A DNA stretch of 47,475 bases from Thermoproteota archaeon (lineage in GTDB: Archaea > Thermoproteota > Thermoprotei_A > EX4484-217-1 > JAPDJV01). Positions 33,923-42,318 of the stretch are shown here, in pieces. The notes below the pieces were generated by a model. The model was not told where the DNA came from. It saw only the letters and a program-made list of their open reading frames with translations, and ran no database searches. The stretch covers positions 1 to 47,475 of the forward strand of contig JAPDJV010000032.1 of NCBI GenBank assembly GCA_029258925.1, given 5' to 3'. Within the stretch, counting starts at the first letter, position 1. Every line of letters starts with the position of its first letter. The position numbers and the translations under genes were made by a program.

Positions 33923-34510
33923 TTGGGAGAGAAAGTGTACGCCTTGTTGTTCATGGGCGATACACACATTCCTACTAGAGCTAGGAGAGTACCTCCACAG
34001 TTTCTAAAAGTAATAGAGGAAAATGAGCCCTATGATGCAATTTTCTTCACAGGGGATCTTGAGTCGGGGGAGGTATTGGAATGGGTGAACTCTATTAAAG
34101 CTAGAAAACACTGTATTGTTGAGGGGAACATGGATTATCTACCCCTTCCTCAATTCTGTATTGTAGAGTTGGGGGATTGTAAGATAGGTGTGATTCATGG
34201 ACACCAAGTGTATCCTAGGGGGGATAAGAAGAGGCTGGGGGTGCTTGCGAGTAGACTGGATGTTGATGTATTAGTTAACGGTCACACTCACAGCCCGTTC
34301 GTGGAAGCACGCGTTATCAATGGGAAAAGCATACTTCTATTAAATCCTGGCTCCTTAACTGGAGTTTGGGGTGGGGGAGGAGGATCGTTGATACCTAGCA
34401 TGATGATAGGTGTATTGGAGGCTAGAAGTTTAAAATTAGATCACTTCGAGCTATATAAAGGATCACTGAGAAGGAGGATCTTCAACATCGAACTCCCCTG
34501 TACTTCTTAG
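33923..34510 (+). CDS. Metallophosphoesterase, YfcE/MJ0936 family
   Basis: 195 residues with all calcineurin-like motifs: GDTHIP (DxH), FTGDL (GDxx), VEGNMD (GNxD), VIHGH and VNGHTHSP (GHxH), then LLNPGSLTG. This is the small phosphodiesterase family related to Vps29 and YfcE, hydrolysing model phosphodiesters with two Mn2+ or Ni2+ ions. A glycine-rich loop GVWGGGGGS is slightly long. The start is TTG at 33923 with GGGGG immediately upstream. It overlaps the convergent PAPS-reductase-like gene by 48 bases. Confidence 0.9.
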   Translation: MGEKVYALLFMGDTHIPTRARRVPPQFLKVIEENEPYDAIFFTGDLESGEVLEWVNSIKARKHCIVEGNMDYLPLPQFCIVELGDCKIGVIHGHQVYPRGDKKRLGVLASRLDVDVLVNGHTHSPFVEARVINGKSILLLNPGSLTGVWGGGGGSLIPSMMIGVLEARSLKLDHFELYKGSLRRRIFNIELPCTS

Positions 34511-35836
34511 CCTGTAATCCAAGAACTCTCTCAAGCATGGAAGCCCCCTTATTTTGTTCCAAACCCTACTGTTATCAGTCATGATCATTACTTCCCAGCT
34601 TCTCAACGCTGGACAGATATAGCATCCTATTCTATAAAATCCCTCCTCGTACAAGGGATTTGATGGGATATTGTTTGCTGTTAAATATAGTTGAACTTGT
34701 AGTCCGCTCCACATCTTCAACGGTGCGATTTGATGAAATTCCTCGTGGGATCTAGTAAAAGGTCTTTTACCCCTTAAAAGGCTCTCAGCATCTCTATCTC
34801 CAACAACAATTAGAACTCTATCCCCCCTACTGCACTCATCTCTAATGCAATTATATAGTGCTTTGATCTTGTACTTAGTACACCACCTATTATCATGCGT
34901 TGGCAAGCCGTGCTCTCTTAATCCCTCTCTAACTCCACTATATGTTACCACGACATCTACTCCAAGGATTTTAGACGTTTTCTCCACGTATTCGATATTG
35001 AATGGGAAGTCAACGCCTGTGTCCACAAATACTGCCTTCATCTTTTTTCCTCCAAAAGCTTTCTTCGACAATATCACTGCTGCAGTGCTGTCTTTTCCGC
35101 CGCTCCATGGAACGAATATCCTATCATATTCCCCGCTAACATTCTTCATGTTTTCGACAGCTATGTTCTCGTATACTCTAATAACATCCGCGTTTTCTCT
35201 TAGAATGCTTTTAAGATCGACATCGTATTCTTCAGCAACTTCTTTGACCACTCTTAACCAAGGTTTACCAGTATCTGGAATATGTAGTTCACCCACCATT
35301 ATTGGTCCATAGAACAAGTAGTTCGATGCCCCAAGACCCTTATATACGAGTAGTGGTAAGGGAACGTGTTTGTCCGTGAGACTCCCCAGCGCCTCATGGA
35401 ATCCTTCACCGTACGCAAGGTACACGTCGAATGCGGGATTGTATGCTTCGCGGATCAACGGCTTTATTCTAGGGTAGAGAATATACGTATTATTCCACTC
35501 TACGTGGTTTCTGAAAACTGCTTTAGCTCTCTCAATTTCGTGGTATATCATTTCTATTCTAGCATTTCTAACCTTACTTCTCTTAACAATGTGTACTACA
35601 GCGTTTGGAGGAAGCTTTTCCTCCACTTCTCTCCACGAAGACTCTTGAAGACCTACTAATACTATGTTGTAGGCTAGTGGATCTATTAGCTCGCTTATTT
35701 TCTCTAATGCTTTCCAAGGATCTCTAATGCCTTTAACTGTTGATACGCTAATGTTCCAGTCTGGGTAAAATGTTCTAATAGTAGCTTTAACAGCATCTGA
35801 GTCTCTCTTAGCTCTAACAATTATCTTCAGCTTCAT
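34463..35836 (-). CDS. PAPS reductase-like PP-loop protein with N-terminal extension
   Basis: 457 residues. Residues 1-235 are an archaeal extension of mixed alpha-beta pattern, with IRVYENIAVENM before the PP-loop. Residues 240-435 form the PP-loop ATPase: SGGKDS at 245-250, VFVDTGVDFPFN, and THDNRWCTKYK. Cysteines at about 319, 405, 408 and 434 can hold an Fe-S cluster, as in APS/PAPS reductases, but the archaeal members of this COG0175 branch are probably not sulphate-assimilation enzymes; RNA or cofactor thiolation is also possible. HQIAPLKMWSGLQVQLYL matches the family. It is convergent with the phosphoesterase, sharing 48 bases. Confidence 0.8.
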   Translation of the reverse strand: MKLKIIVRAKRDSDAVKATIRTFYPDWNISVSTVKGIRDPWKALEKISELIDPLAYNIVLVGLQESSWREVEEKLPPNAVVHIVKRSKVRNARIEMIYHEIERAKAVFRNHVEWNNTYILYPRIKPLIREAYNPAFDVYLAYGEGFHEALGSLTDKHVPLPLLVYKGLGASNYLFYGPIMVGELHIPDTGKPWLRVVKEVAEEYDVDLKSILRENADVIRVYENIAVENMKNVSGEYDRIFVPWSGGKDSTAAVILSKKAFGGKKMKAVFVDTGVDFPFNIEYVEKTSKILGVDVVVTYSGVREGLREHGLPTHDNRWCTKYKIKALYNCIRDECSRGDRVLIVVGDRDAESLLRGKRPFTRSHEEFHQIAPLKMWSGLQVQLYLTANNIPSNPLYEEGFYRIGCYICPALRSWEVMIMTDNSRVWNKIRGLPCLREFLDYRLRSTGEFDVEDPPSQ

Positions 35837-35914
35837 AAAGCAACACGTTTTCTACTACATGAAACTTTAATATAATTTACCCTGAAAACTCTATATATGT
35901 GTGAACTGGTTTAA

Positions 35915-36391
35915 ATGGGGTTTAAGGGTTTGGATAAGGGTAAGTTTAAGAAGCTGGGTTTTCAGAGGGAGAGAAACTTAGTATTGTCTCTTTGGAAACT
36001 CGGATTTGCATGTATTAGAAGTCCTGCGAGCGGCTCCAAGACTAGGAGAGTAATATATCCCGATATAGTGGCCTTGAAGAAAGGGACTATTATAGTTATA
36101 GAGGCTAAGACCTCCGAGAAACGGAGGACCATTTATGTTAGAAGAGAGCAGGTCGATAGGCTTAAGGCTTTCGCCGAGAGAGCTGGAGCTCTGGCGTTTA
36201 TAGGAATAAACTTCATTGATGGAACCGGATGGAGGTTTATACCAGTTAGCGACCTTGTTCCCACAAAGGGAGGTAACTACAAGATTAGTCTACAGGTAGT
36301 GGAGGAGAAGGGACTGGATATTACAGATCTTGATAAAATTGCTAGAAGAGATATTCCTCTCGACAGATTTCTTACTAGAGTTAAAGCGTGA
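35915..36391 (+). CDS. hjc: Holliday junction resolvase Hjc
   Basis: 158 residues. The PD-(D/E)xK active site is complete: E19 in FQRERNLV, D50 in VIYPDIVAL, then E63 and K65 in VIEAKTS. SPASGSK and REQVDRLKAFAERAGA are typical Hjc segments. The enzyme cuts four-way DNA junctions symmetrically in homologous recombination. It exceeds the usual 120-140 residues through a short C-terminal tail. The ATG at 35915 is preceded by a TATA-like TTTAATATAATTT. It is divergent from the PAPS-reductase-like gene. Confidence 0.9.
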   Translation: MGFKGLDKGKFKKLGFQRERNLVLSLWKLGFACIRSPASGSKTRRVIYPDIVALKKGTIIVIEAKTSEKRRTIYVRREQVDRLKAFAERAGALAFIGINFIDGTGWRFIPVSDLVPTKGGNYKISLQVVEEKGLDITDLDKIARRDIPLDRFLTRVKA

Positions 36392-36438
36392 TCCGTGTCA
36401 GAGCTGATGGTTTAATTTGCCTAAGTTCAATTATTCAT

Positions 36439-37989
36439 CTACGTCTCTAAGCTTATCTTTATACTTATACCATACCTGTCTTCAAGTTTTCTCACACGCC
36501 TTATTTTTCTACCAATATTCTTCTTTTGCGATCTCGGAACAATAACGTTCACTATTCCATCCTTTATCTCCACTTTGGCTCCAGGCCACAGTTTCTCCAA
36601 TTCTCTAATCACCTTTGCTTCAATACTAATACCCTTAACCTTCCTCACGGGTATTACGACTGTTTGTTCTCCAAATGTGTAGATTTCGTATTCTAGTTCT
36701 CCGGTCAGGAAGTTCCTTACTTCTATTACTGGTCTAGCTAGGTCTGCCTCCCTTAGACCTGTAGGTAACTTTACCGTCATTCTTATCTCGTAAACTTTTG
36801 CAACCTCTCCTTTATCTATGAAGATGACAGTATCTATTATGCTGGGAATGATCCCCAGCTCTACTCTACCTATAAATCTTTGAATTGCATCTATAGGAGA
36901 AGTCGCGTGGACTACACCTATCATACCTATACCTGCAAGCCTCAGATCCGTGTAAAGCGCGAAGTCTCTGCTATCTCTCATTTCATCAAACACTGTGTAG
37001 TCGGGTCTGCTTAACAACAGTATGTCGTGTAGTTCCTCGCTCGTAGCGTATGTCTTGGAGTATTGTGTTATTTCGGCGGGTAGCTGCATGTCTCTAGGCG
37101 ACTCTATTGTTTTGACAATTCTTCCCTCTCTAGAATAGAATTCCGCTAGTGCTTGAGCAAACGTCGTTTTCCCCATACCGGGTGCTCCGGCGATGAGTAT
37201 TCCCTCAGCTCTCTCTCTAATCCTGTCCACAAGCTTTTTAGGCAAGTTATAGTCTTCTAATTCGAGTCTCACCACAGGTTTTACAGCTGTTATCTCTATA
37301 CCGTCCGATAGAGGGGGTCTTGTTATCACTATTCTGAACCCTGCTAACTGGATTATTGTAGAGCCTCTCCTGTCTATTTCTATGAAACTATCTCTTCTCA
37401 TCTTTGCAGCTTCTATAAGCTCGTTTGCCATTTGCTCAAGCTCCTCTGAAGTCAATATGTGGTCGTCTATAGTGCTGAAGTACCACCTTCCCGGCAAACC
37501 CTTTTTAGCCTTCGGCGGACAACCCTCCTTAAGGTGCACGCTCATAGTGTCCTTATCGAAATATTTCTCTATCGAAATCCTTTCCACTCGTCTAGGCTCT
37601 ATGAAAAGTATTCTCACGCCCATAGCCTCAGCAACCTTGGCTTGAACCCTATCACTAGTGACGAGTACTGCTCCAAGCTCCCATGCAAGCTCCCTTATTA
37701 TTGCATCTATTGCTCCCCTCTTGGCCATCGCTATTTCCCTATCTCTTGGGAGCCGGCCTAAGACTTCGTAGTGTACTTCATATTTTTCTGCAAGCTCCTT
37801 TATCCTCTTAACCTCCTCTAATCCAGCGAAACCTATCGCCATGCCCCTGTTTGCCTGGCTCTCCAGCTCCGCTAGTACGGCTCTCGGAATAACTATTCTA
37901 CCCCTTATTTCCCCTCTCTCCATCATCTTCGAAACTGCTCCCTCTATTATGACACTAGTGTCAGGAACGTATGTCTCCTCCTGCTCCAT
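36439..37989 (-). CDS. PIN domain - ATPase - KH domain protein (PilT-like, COG1855)
   Basis: 516 residues. An N-terminal PIN nuclease domain (acidic residues about D10, E41, D95, D113: VPDTSVII, VLAEL, AIDAII, LVTSDR) is followed by a secretion-type ATPase with P-loop GAPGMGKTT near 268-276, FDEMRDSRDF and GVVHATSP. A KH-like RNA-binding region closes the protein (KDGIVNVIVPRSQKKNIGRK). This fusion is widespread in archaea and its job is unknown; RNA processing driven by a ring ATPase is inferred. I took the ATG at 37989 because AGGAG lies five bases before it; the frame opens 8 codons earlier at a GTG. Confidence 0.88.
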   Translation of the reverse strand: MEQEETYVPDTSVIIEGAVSKMMERGEIRGRIVIPRAVLAELESQANRGMAIGFAGLEEVKRIKELAEKYEVHYEVLGRLPRDREIAMAKRGAIDAIIRELAWELGAVLVTSDRVQAKVAEAMGVRILFIEPRRVERISIEKYFDKDTMSVHLKEGCPPKAKKGLPGRWYFSTIDDHILTSEELEQMANELIEAAKMRRDSFIEIDRRGSTIIQLAGFRIVITRPPLSDGIEITAVKPVVRLELEDYNLPKKLVDRIRERAEGILIAGAPGMGKTTFAQALAEFYSREGRIVKTIESPRDMQLPAEITQYSKTYATSEELHDILLLSRPDYTVFDEMRDSRDFALYTDLRLAGIGMIGVVHATSPIDAIQRFIGRVELGIIPSIIDTVIFIDKGEVAKVYEIRMTVKLPTGLREADLARPVIEVRNFLTGELEYEIYTFGEQTVVIPVRKVKGISIEAKVIRELEKLWPGAKVEIKDGIVNVIVPRSQKKNIGRKIRRVRKLEDRYGISIKISLET

Positions 37990-38080
37990 CATTTCTCCTA
38001 CTCTAATCGTCACTCTACATCATCTCATCTCCATTTTACCTTGAAGGTTTAATCCGCATTCAACTTAATAAAATTTAATA

Positions 38081-38100
38081 GTGTGCACACAAGATTTATA
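38081..38100 (+). promoter_or_regulatory. Perfect palindrome next to a TATA box
   Basis: GTGTGCACAC (38081-38090) is a perfect 10-base palindrome. A TATA-like TTTATA follows at 38095-38100, so the palindrome covers the BRE position of the promoter for the gene at 38156. It is a plausible operator for that gene or the divergent PIN-ATPase gene. Confidence 0.4.
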
Positions 38101-38155
38101 GTGCATGCTGTGAGATTTCGTAGTGAAAAATCTTTTGTTAAAGGTGTATTAATAC

Positions 38156-38371
38156 ATGGGGAGGGTTAAGAAGGGAGAATTGTGCAGTGTTGATAATTGC
38201 AGCGAGAGTGCTATTAGATCTATTAGCCTGCCTGAAGCAAAAATTCTAGAAGAAAAGGGGTTAAAGTTAACACCTTCACATGGAGCAGTCTACTTGTGTA
38301 AGACCCATTATAAGCTGTTTAAGAAGCTTGTTAAAAAGGAGAGTAAGCTCATGAAGTGGAGAATGAAGTAA
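38156..38371 (+). CDS. Small basic protein with a Cys/His motif
   Basis: 71 residues: an N-terminal CSVDNC, and LCKTHYKLF near residue 50, giving a Cx5C...Cx2H arrangement that could bind zinc. The rest is basic (KKLVKKESKLMKWRMK). The form resembles small archaeal zinc proteins near translation genes. The ATG at 38156 has a TATA-like element 56-61 bases upstream. It lies 60 bases before leuS in the same direction, so joint expression is possible. Confidence 0.6.
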   Translation: MGRVKKGELCSVDNCSESAIRSISLPEAKILEEKGLKLTPSHGAVYLCKTHYKLFKKLVKKESKLMKWRMK

Positions 38372-38431
38372 GTAATTCTTAATAGGATGTTAATCTTTTA
38401 GCCTATTCTAGTATCTAGTATAAAAATTTCA

Positions 38432-41359
38432 GTGGTGAAATGGGTGTCTGCAACGTCTCGCCACGAGTTCACGAAGTTCCTTGTAGAAATATCCTATAAG
38501 TGGCAAAGGAAGTGGTATGAGGAGAAGATATTTGAAGCTAGTCCAGATGTTGAGAAAAAGAAGTTCTTCATAACAGCTGCTTTTCCATATCCAAACTCTC
38601 CACTCCACTTAGGACATGGGAGAACCTATACTATTGCAGATGTGTATGCTAGGTTTATGAGGATGAAGGGCTTTAACGTTCTCTTCCCCATGGGATTCCA
38701 CTACACTGGTACGCCGATAATAGCTATGTCGGACCAAGTGAAGAAGGGGGATGAGGAGTTAATAGACCTGTTTGTAAACCTTTACCATATCCCAGAGGGG
38801 GATTTAGAGAAGCTCAAAACGCCTCTCGGAATGGCAAGGTATTTCCATGAAAACATGAAGAGAGGTATGATTAGAGCTGGATTTAGCATTGATTGGAGAA
38901 GGGAGTTTACGAGCATAGACCCGCTTTTCAGTAAGTTTGTTCAATGGCAATTCGAGGTTTTGAGAAAGAAGGGGTATATCACTATTGGTACACACCCGGT
39001 GGGTTGGTGTCCAGTAGACAATAATCCTGTTGGAATGCACGATACCAAGGGTGATGTAGAGCCTGAGATAGGGGAGTTCACGTTAATACTGTTCGAAGGC
39101 GAAGACGGATTCAAGTATCCTTGTGCTACGTTGAGACCTGAGACGATATTCGGCGTCACGAATATTTGGATTAAACCGGAAGCAGAATACGTTAAAGCTG
39201 GAATTGGAGACTTAAAGTGTATTTTAAGCCCAAAGGCTGCATGGAAGCTGGGTTTCCAGGGAATGAACGTGGAAATTATTGGAAAAGTTCTGGGAAGAGA
39301 CCTCATAGGAGTGAAGGTTAGAAATCCTATGTCCGGCGAGGTTATTCCCGTTCTTCCAGCAGAATTCGTTGATCCAAATAGTGGTTCTGGAGTAGTCATG
39401 AGCGTGCCTGGGCATGCTCCATACGACTACGTAGCTCTTAGAGAACTTATTTCAGAGAATAAGGAGCTTTTAGCTAAAATCGGGGTAGACTGCGAGAGCC
39501 TTAAACCCATATCAATAATAAGCGTCAAAGGATTCTCGAATATACCTGCGGAAGATGTAGTGTTAAAATACGGAGTGACTTCTCAGGTAGATAAAAAACT
39601 CGATGATGCTACGAGAGAACTCTACTTGCTCGAATATAGTAAAGGTGTTATGAAGGAGAATTGTGGTAGATATTCGGGTTTACCGGTGAGAGAAGCTAGG
39701 GAACTCGTAAAATCCGACCTTCTTAGCACAGGTAAAGCTCTAATAATGTATGAGATCACGAATGGACCAGTCTACTGTAGGTGCGGTGCCGAAATAGTTG
39801 TTAAAATACTGGAAAACCAGTGGTTTCTGAATTACGGCGACGAGACGTGGAAGAGTGCCGTTAGAGAATATATTAAAACTCTGAAAATAATACCAGGCGA
39901 ATTGAAGAGAGAGTTCCAACAAGTTGTGGAATGGCTTAGTAGGAGGGCTTGTGCTAGGCAGAGGGGTCTTGGAACACCTTTACCGTGGACTAAAGGATGG
40001 ATCATAGAGTCTCTCAGCGACTCAACCATATACATGGCTTTCTATACTATAAACTACTTGCTTAAAGCATTCAACGTGAAACCTGAACAACTAAGTAAAG
40101 AAGTCTTCGACTACATATTCCTCGGGATAGGGAAAGCTGAAGAGATCTCCAGAAATACTGGTATCCCGGTTGAGGCACTTAGAATCTTCAGGAGAGAATT
40201 TGAATACTGGTATCCTGTTGACAGTAGACATAGTGGCAAAGATCTTATTCCAAACCACTTAACGTTCTACGTGTTCAACCACGTTGCAGTATTTCCTAGA
40301 GAATACTGGCCAAAGCAAATAGTTGTAAACGGCTTCGTCCTCTACGAAGGGAAGAAGATGTCCAAGTCTCTTAGAAACGTTGTACCCCTTCTCGAAGTAA
40401 TAGAGGAGTATAGCCCCGATATTGTGAGGCTCTCGCTGCTGTCTTCGGCTGAGATAGGCCAGGACGCAGACTTCAGCTCAAGCATTGTGATGGGAATTAC
40501 AGAGAAATTGAGGAAAATACACGGCTTTTTAACCAGTATTGTTTTGGAAGGAGAGTCCGGACACGCCAGCAGAGAGCCTGACTTCATGGACGAGTGGCTA
40601 TTAAGCGTGTTGCAGTCTAGGGTCAAGTCTGTTACCGAGAGCATGGAGAATTTGAGGATAAGGGACGCGTTGAACATAGTTCTCTATATAATACCGCAGG
40701 ACTTGGAGTGGTATTTGAGTAGAGTAGAGGGATGTGTCAATAGGAGGGTTGTTAGAGAGTTCTTTGAGACGTGGGTGAAGCTTATTGCACCATTTGCACC
40801 ACATTACGCTGAAGAAGTTTGGAGCATGATGGGCTATAAAACCTTCGTATCGCTGGAGAAGTGGCCTGAGCCTAGGGAGGAACTCGTTAGATTAGATGTC
40901 GAAGCTACTGAGGAATATTATAGGAGGATACTTTCCGACATAAAAGAAATCCTCCAGGTCACTGGGAGAGCTCCTAAGAAGATAGTATTCTACCTAGCTC
41001 CTGAATGGAAGGTTAGGGCGTTCAAGAAGGTAGCGGAGGTTATAGTAAATGGAGGAGGTCCAAGCGATGCTTTAAGAGCTGTAATGTCGATACCAGACAT
41101 TAGAAAGTATGGAGAAGAAGCAGTTAATGCAACTAAGAGGATGTCTTCTATAATAATGAGCCTTCCAGAACACATTAGAGAGTATCTTGCTGAGAACGCT
41201 ATAGATGAAGAAGAGATGCTTATGAGAAACATAGATGCCATCAAGAAATACTATAATGTAAGTGAAATCCTTGTGTTCCGTGCTGAAAAAGCTGAATACG
41301 ATCCAATGAACAAGGCTAAACAAGCATTACCATTCAAGCCCGCAATATTTGTAGAGTGA
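38432..41359 (+). CDS. leuS: Leucyl-tRNA synthetase
   Basis: 975 residues, the archaeal/eukaryotic size. The HIGH-type motif HLGH appears in FPYPNSPLHLGHGRTYT, and KKMSKSLRN is the KMSKS signature. The CP1 editing domain lies between them, with TLRPETIFGVTNIW and GSGVVMSVPGHAPYDY, whose aspartate binds the leucine amino group for editing. The C-terminal region is of the archaeal type that contacts the tRNA long arm. The start is GTG at 38432, followed by a second GTG. Its end is 34 bases from the sRNA candidate on the other strand. Confidence 0.95.
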   Translation: MVKWVSATSRHEFTKFLVEISYKWQRKWYEEKIFEASPDVEKKKFFITAAFPYPNSPLHLGHGRTYTIADVYARFMRMKGFNVLFPMGFHYTGTPIIAMSDQVKKGDEELIDLFVNLYHIPEGDLEKLKTPLGMARYFHENMKRGMIRAGFSIDWRREFTSIDPLFSKFVQWQFEVLRKKGYITIGTHPVGWCPVDNNPVGMHDTKGDVEPEIGEFTLILFEGEDGFKYPCATLRPETIFGVTNIWIKPEAEYVKAGIGDLKCILSPKAAWKLGFQGMNVEIIGKVLGRDLIGVKVRNPMSGEVIPVLPAEFVDPNSGSGVVMSVPGHAPYDYVALRELISENKELLAKIGVDCESLKPISIISVKGFSNIPAEDVVLKYGVTSQVDKKLDDATRELYLLEYSKGVMKENCGRYSGLPVREARELVKSDLLSTGKALIMYEITNGPVYCRCGAEIVVKILENQWFLNYGDETWKSAVREYIKTLKIIPGELKREFQQVVEWLSRRACARQRGLGTPLPWTKGWIIESLSDSTIYMAFYTINYLLKAFNVKPEQLSKEVFDYIFLGIGKAEEISRNTGIPVEALRIFRREFEYWYPVDSRHSGKDLIPNHLTFYVFNHVAVFPREYWPKQIVVNGFVLYEGKKMSKSLRNVVPLLEVIEEYSPDIVRLSLLSSAEIGQDADFSSSIVMGITEKLRKIHGFLTSIVLEGESGHASREPDFMDEWLLSVLQSRVKSVTESMENLRIRDALNIVLYIIPQDLEWYLSRVEGCVNRRVVREFFETWVKLIAPFAPHYAEEVWSMMGYKTFVSLEKWPEPREELVRLDVEATEEYYRRILSDIKEILQVTGRAPKKIVFYLAPEWKVRAFKKVAEVIVNGGGPSDALRAVMSIPDIRKYGEEAVNATKRMSSIIMSLPEHIREYLAENAIDEEEMLMRNIDAIKKYYNVSEILVFRAEKAEYDPMNKAKQALPFKPAIFVE

Positions 41360-41392
41360 TCATGAAGTGGAAGCCCAGCATATTGAAAAGGC

Positions 41393-41456
41393 TTATTCAT
41401 AACCACTTTAGATCATCATCTCCATCTCAGCGGGCTGAGACCTAATCATCATATAA
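41393..41456 (-). ncRNA. Candidate box C/D guide sRNA
   Basis: On the minus strand, two exact C-type boxes ATGATGA lie at 41452-41446 and 41419-41413. A CTGA D' box is at 41430-41427. The stretch between C' and the position expected for box D is exactly 12 bases and is followed by ATGA (41400-41397), a one-base variant of CTGA. TTAT before box C pairs with ATAA after box D, as required for the terminal stem of the kink-turn. The D' guide spacer is 15 bases, longer than the usual 12. The targets would be rRNA or tRNA positions for 2'-O-methylation; I cannot identify them here. Confidence 0.55.
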
Positions 41457-41549
41457 AATAGCGGGTGAAAACACTAATAAGTTGTGTGGACTTGATTTGA
41501 GGAATGTTTATCATAGGTGAACCATGCATCACGTTAGCGGAGGTATAGG

Positions 41550-42266
41550 ATGGAGTATGATTGGATAAGTGATGTTAGAAAAGTTTTCGGAGCCTTTACT
41601 TCAACACCAATAATAGCATGTGTAGAAATTGAATGGGTTAAGCAGGTGACGGTGTTCATAGTTGCAAAAGCTGTATTGAATAGAAGAACAATTATTTGGG
41701 ATCCCTGTGGCAGGCTAAGAGTAATTCCGCTTAACTTCTTGACTGACGACATACTAGAGAAAATCCACATTATTACAGGTATGGGTGTGGAAACTGCACT
41801 ACTCAACTACGATAATTTGATTGTCTACGTACCAGCTTTCCTCGAAGAAGTCGAACCTATTTTAAACACGGCCATGTATATGGCTTCTAGGAGGAGACCT
41901 GTCGTCGTTCTAGATAAGAGGAGGAGAATTTACACCGAGAGAGCAAGGAGATTCCTCAAAGTATATATTAGGAGGGTAAGAGACAACGTCTTCCAGTTTA
42001 GGTCGAAGCTACATTCATGTCTCCTCGAAATCACTGGTAGAGATGTGAAGAGACACCATATTAGGTTATCGAGAATAGAGAAAACGGTTCTTGATATTAT
42101 TAGGAGAACCCTGATTGAGTATGGTCCACTGTCCAAGAACGACATCATACCGGTGATCGAACACGAAACAGGATTAAGGAGAGGAAAGATACAGGAGATT
42201 ATTCTAAGCCTTATTAGGAAGGGTGCATTGGTGAAGGAAGGCAATTCAGTATATCCTATTACATGA
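41550..42266 (+). CDS. Hypothetical protein with C-terminal winged helix
   Basis: 238 residues. The N-terminal 130 residues have an alternating strand/helix pattern (IIACVEIEWVKQVTVFIVAK, RVIPLNFLTDDILEKI, LIVYVPAFL) with no known family. Residues 165-235 are a winged helix: IRLSRIEKTVLDIIRRTLIEYGPLSKNDIIPVIE and KIQEIILSLIRKGALVKEGNS. The ATG at 41550 has GGAGGT five bases upstream. It immediately precedes the secreted-protein/pilin-like cluster and may regulate it; this is inference from position. Confidence 0.6.
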   Translation: MEYDWISDVRKVFGAFTSTPIIACVEIEWVKQVTVFIVAKAVLNRRTIIWDPCGRLRVIPLNFLTDDILEKIHIITGMGVETALLNYDNLIVYVPAFLEEVEPILNTAMYMASRRRPVVVLDKRRRIYTERARRFLKVYIRRVRDNVFQFRSKLHSCLLEITGRDVKRHHIRLSRIEKTVLDIIRRTLIEYGPLSKNDIIPVIEHETGLRRGKIQEIILSLIRKGALVKEGNSVYPIT

Positions 42267-42318
42267 AGTAGTGTTACTTCAATGCGTTTTTTAAGCTCTT
42301 TATAGAATCGGAGCAGAA

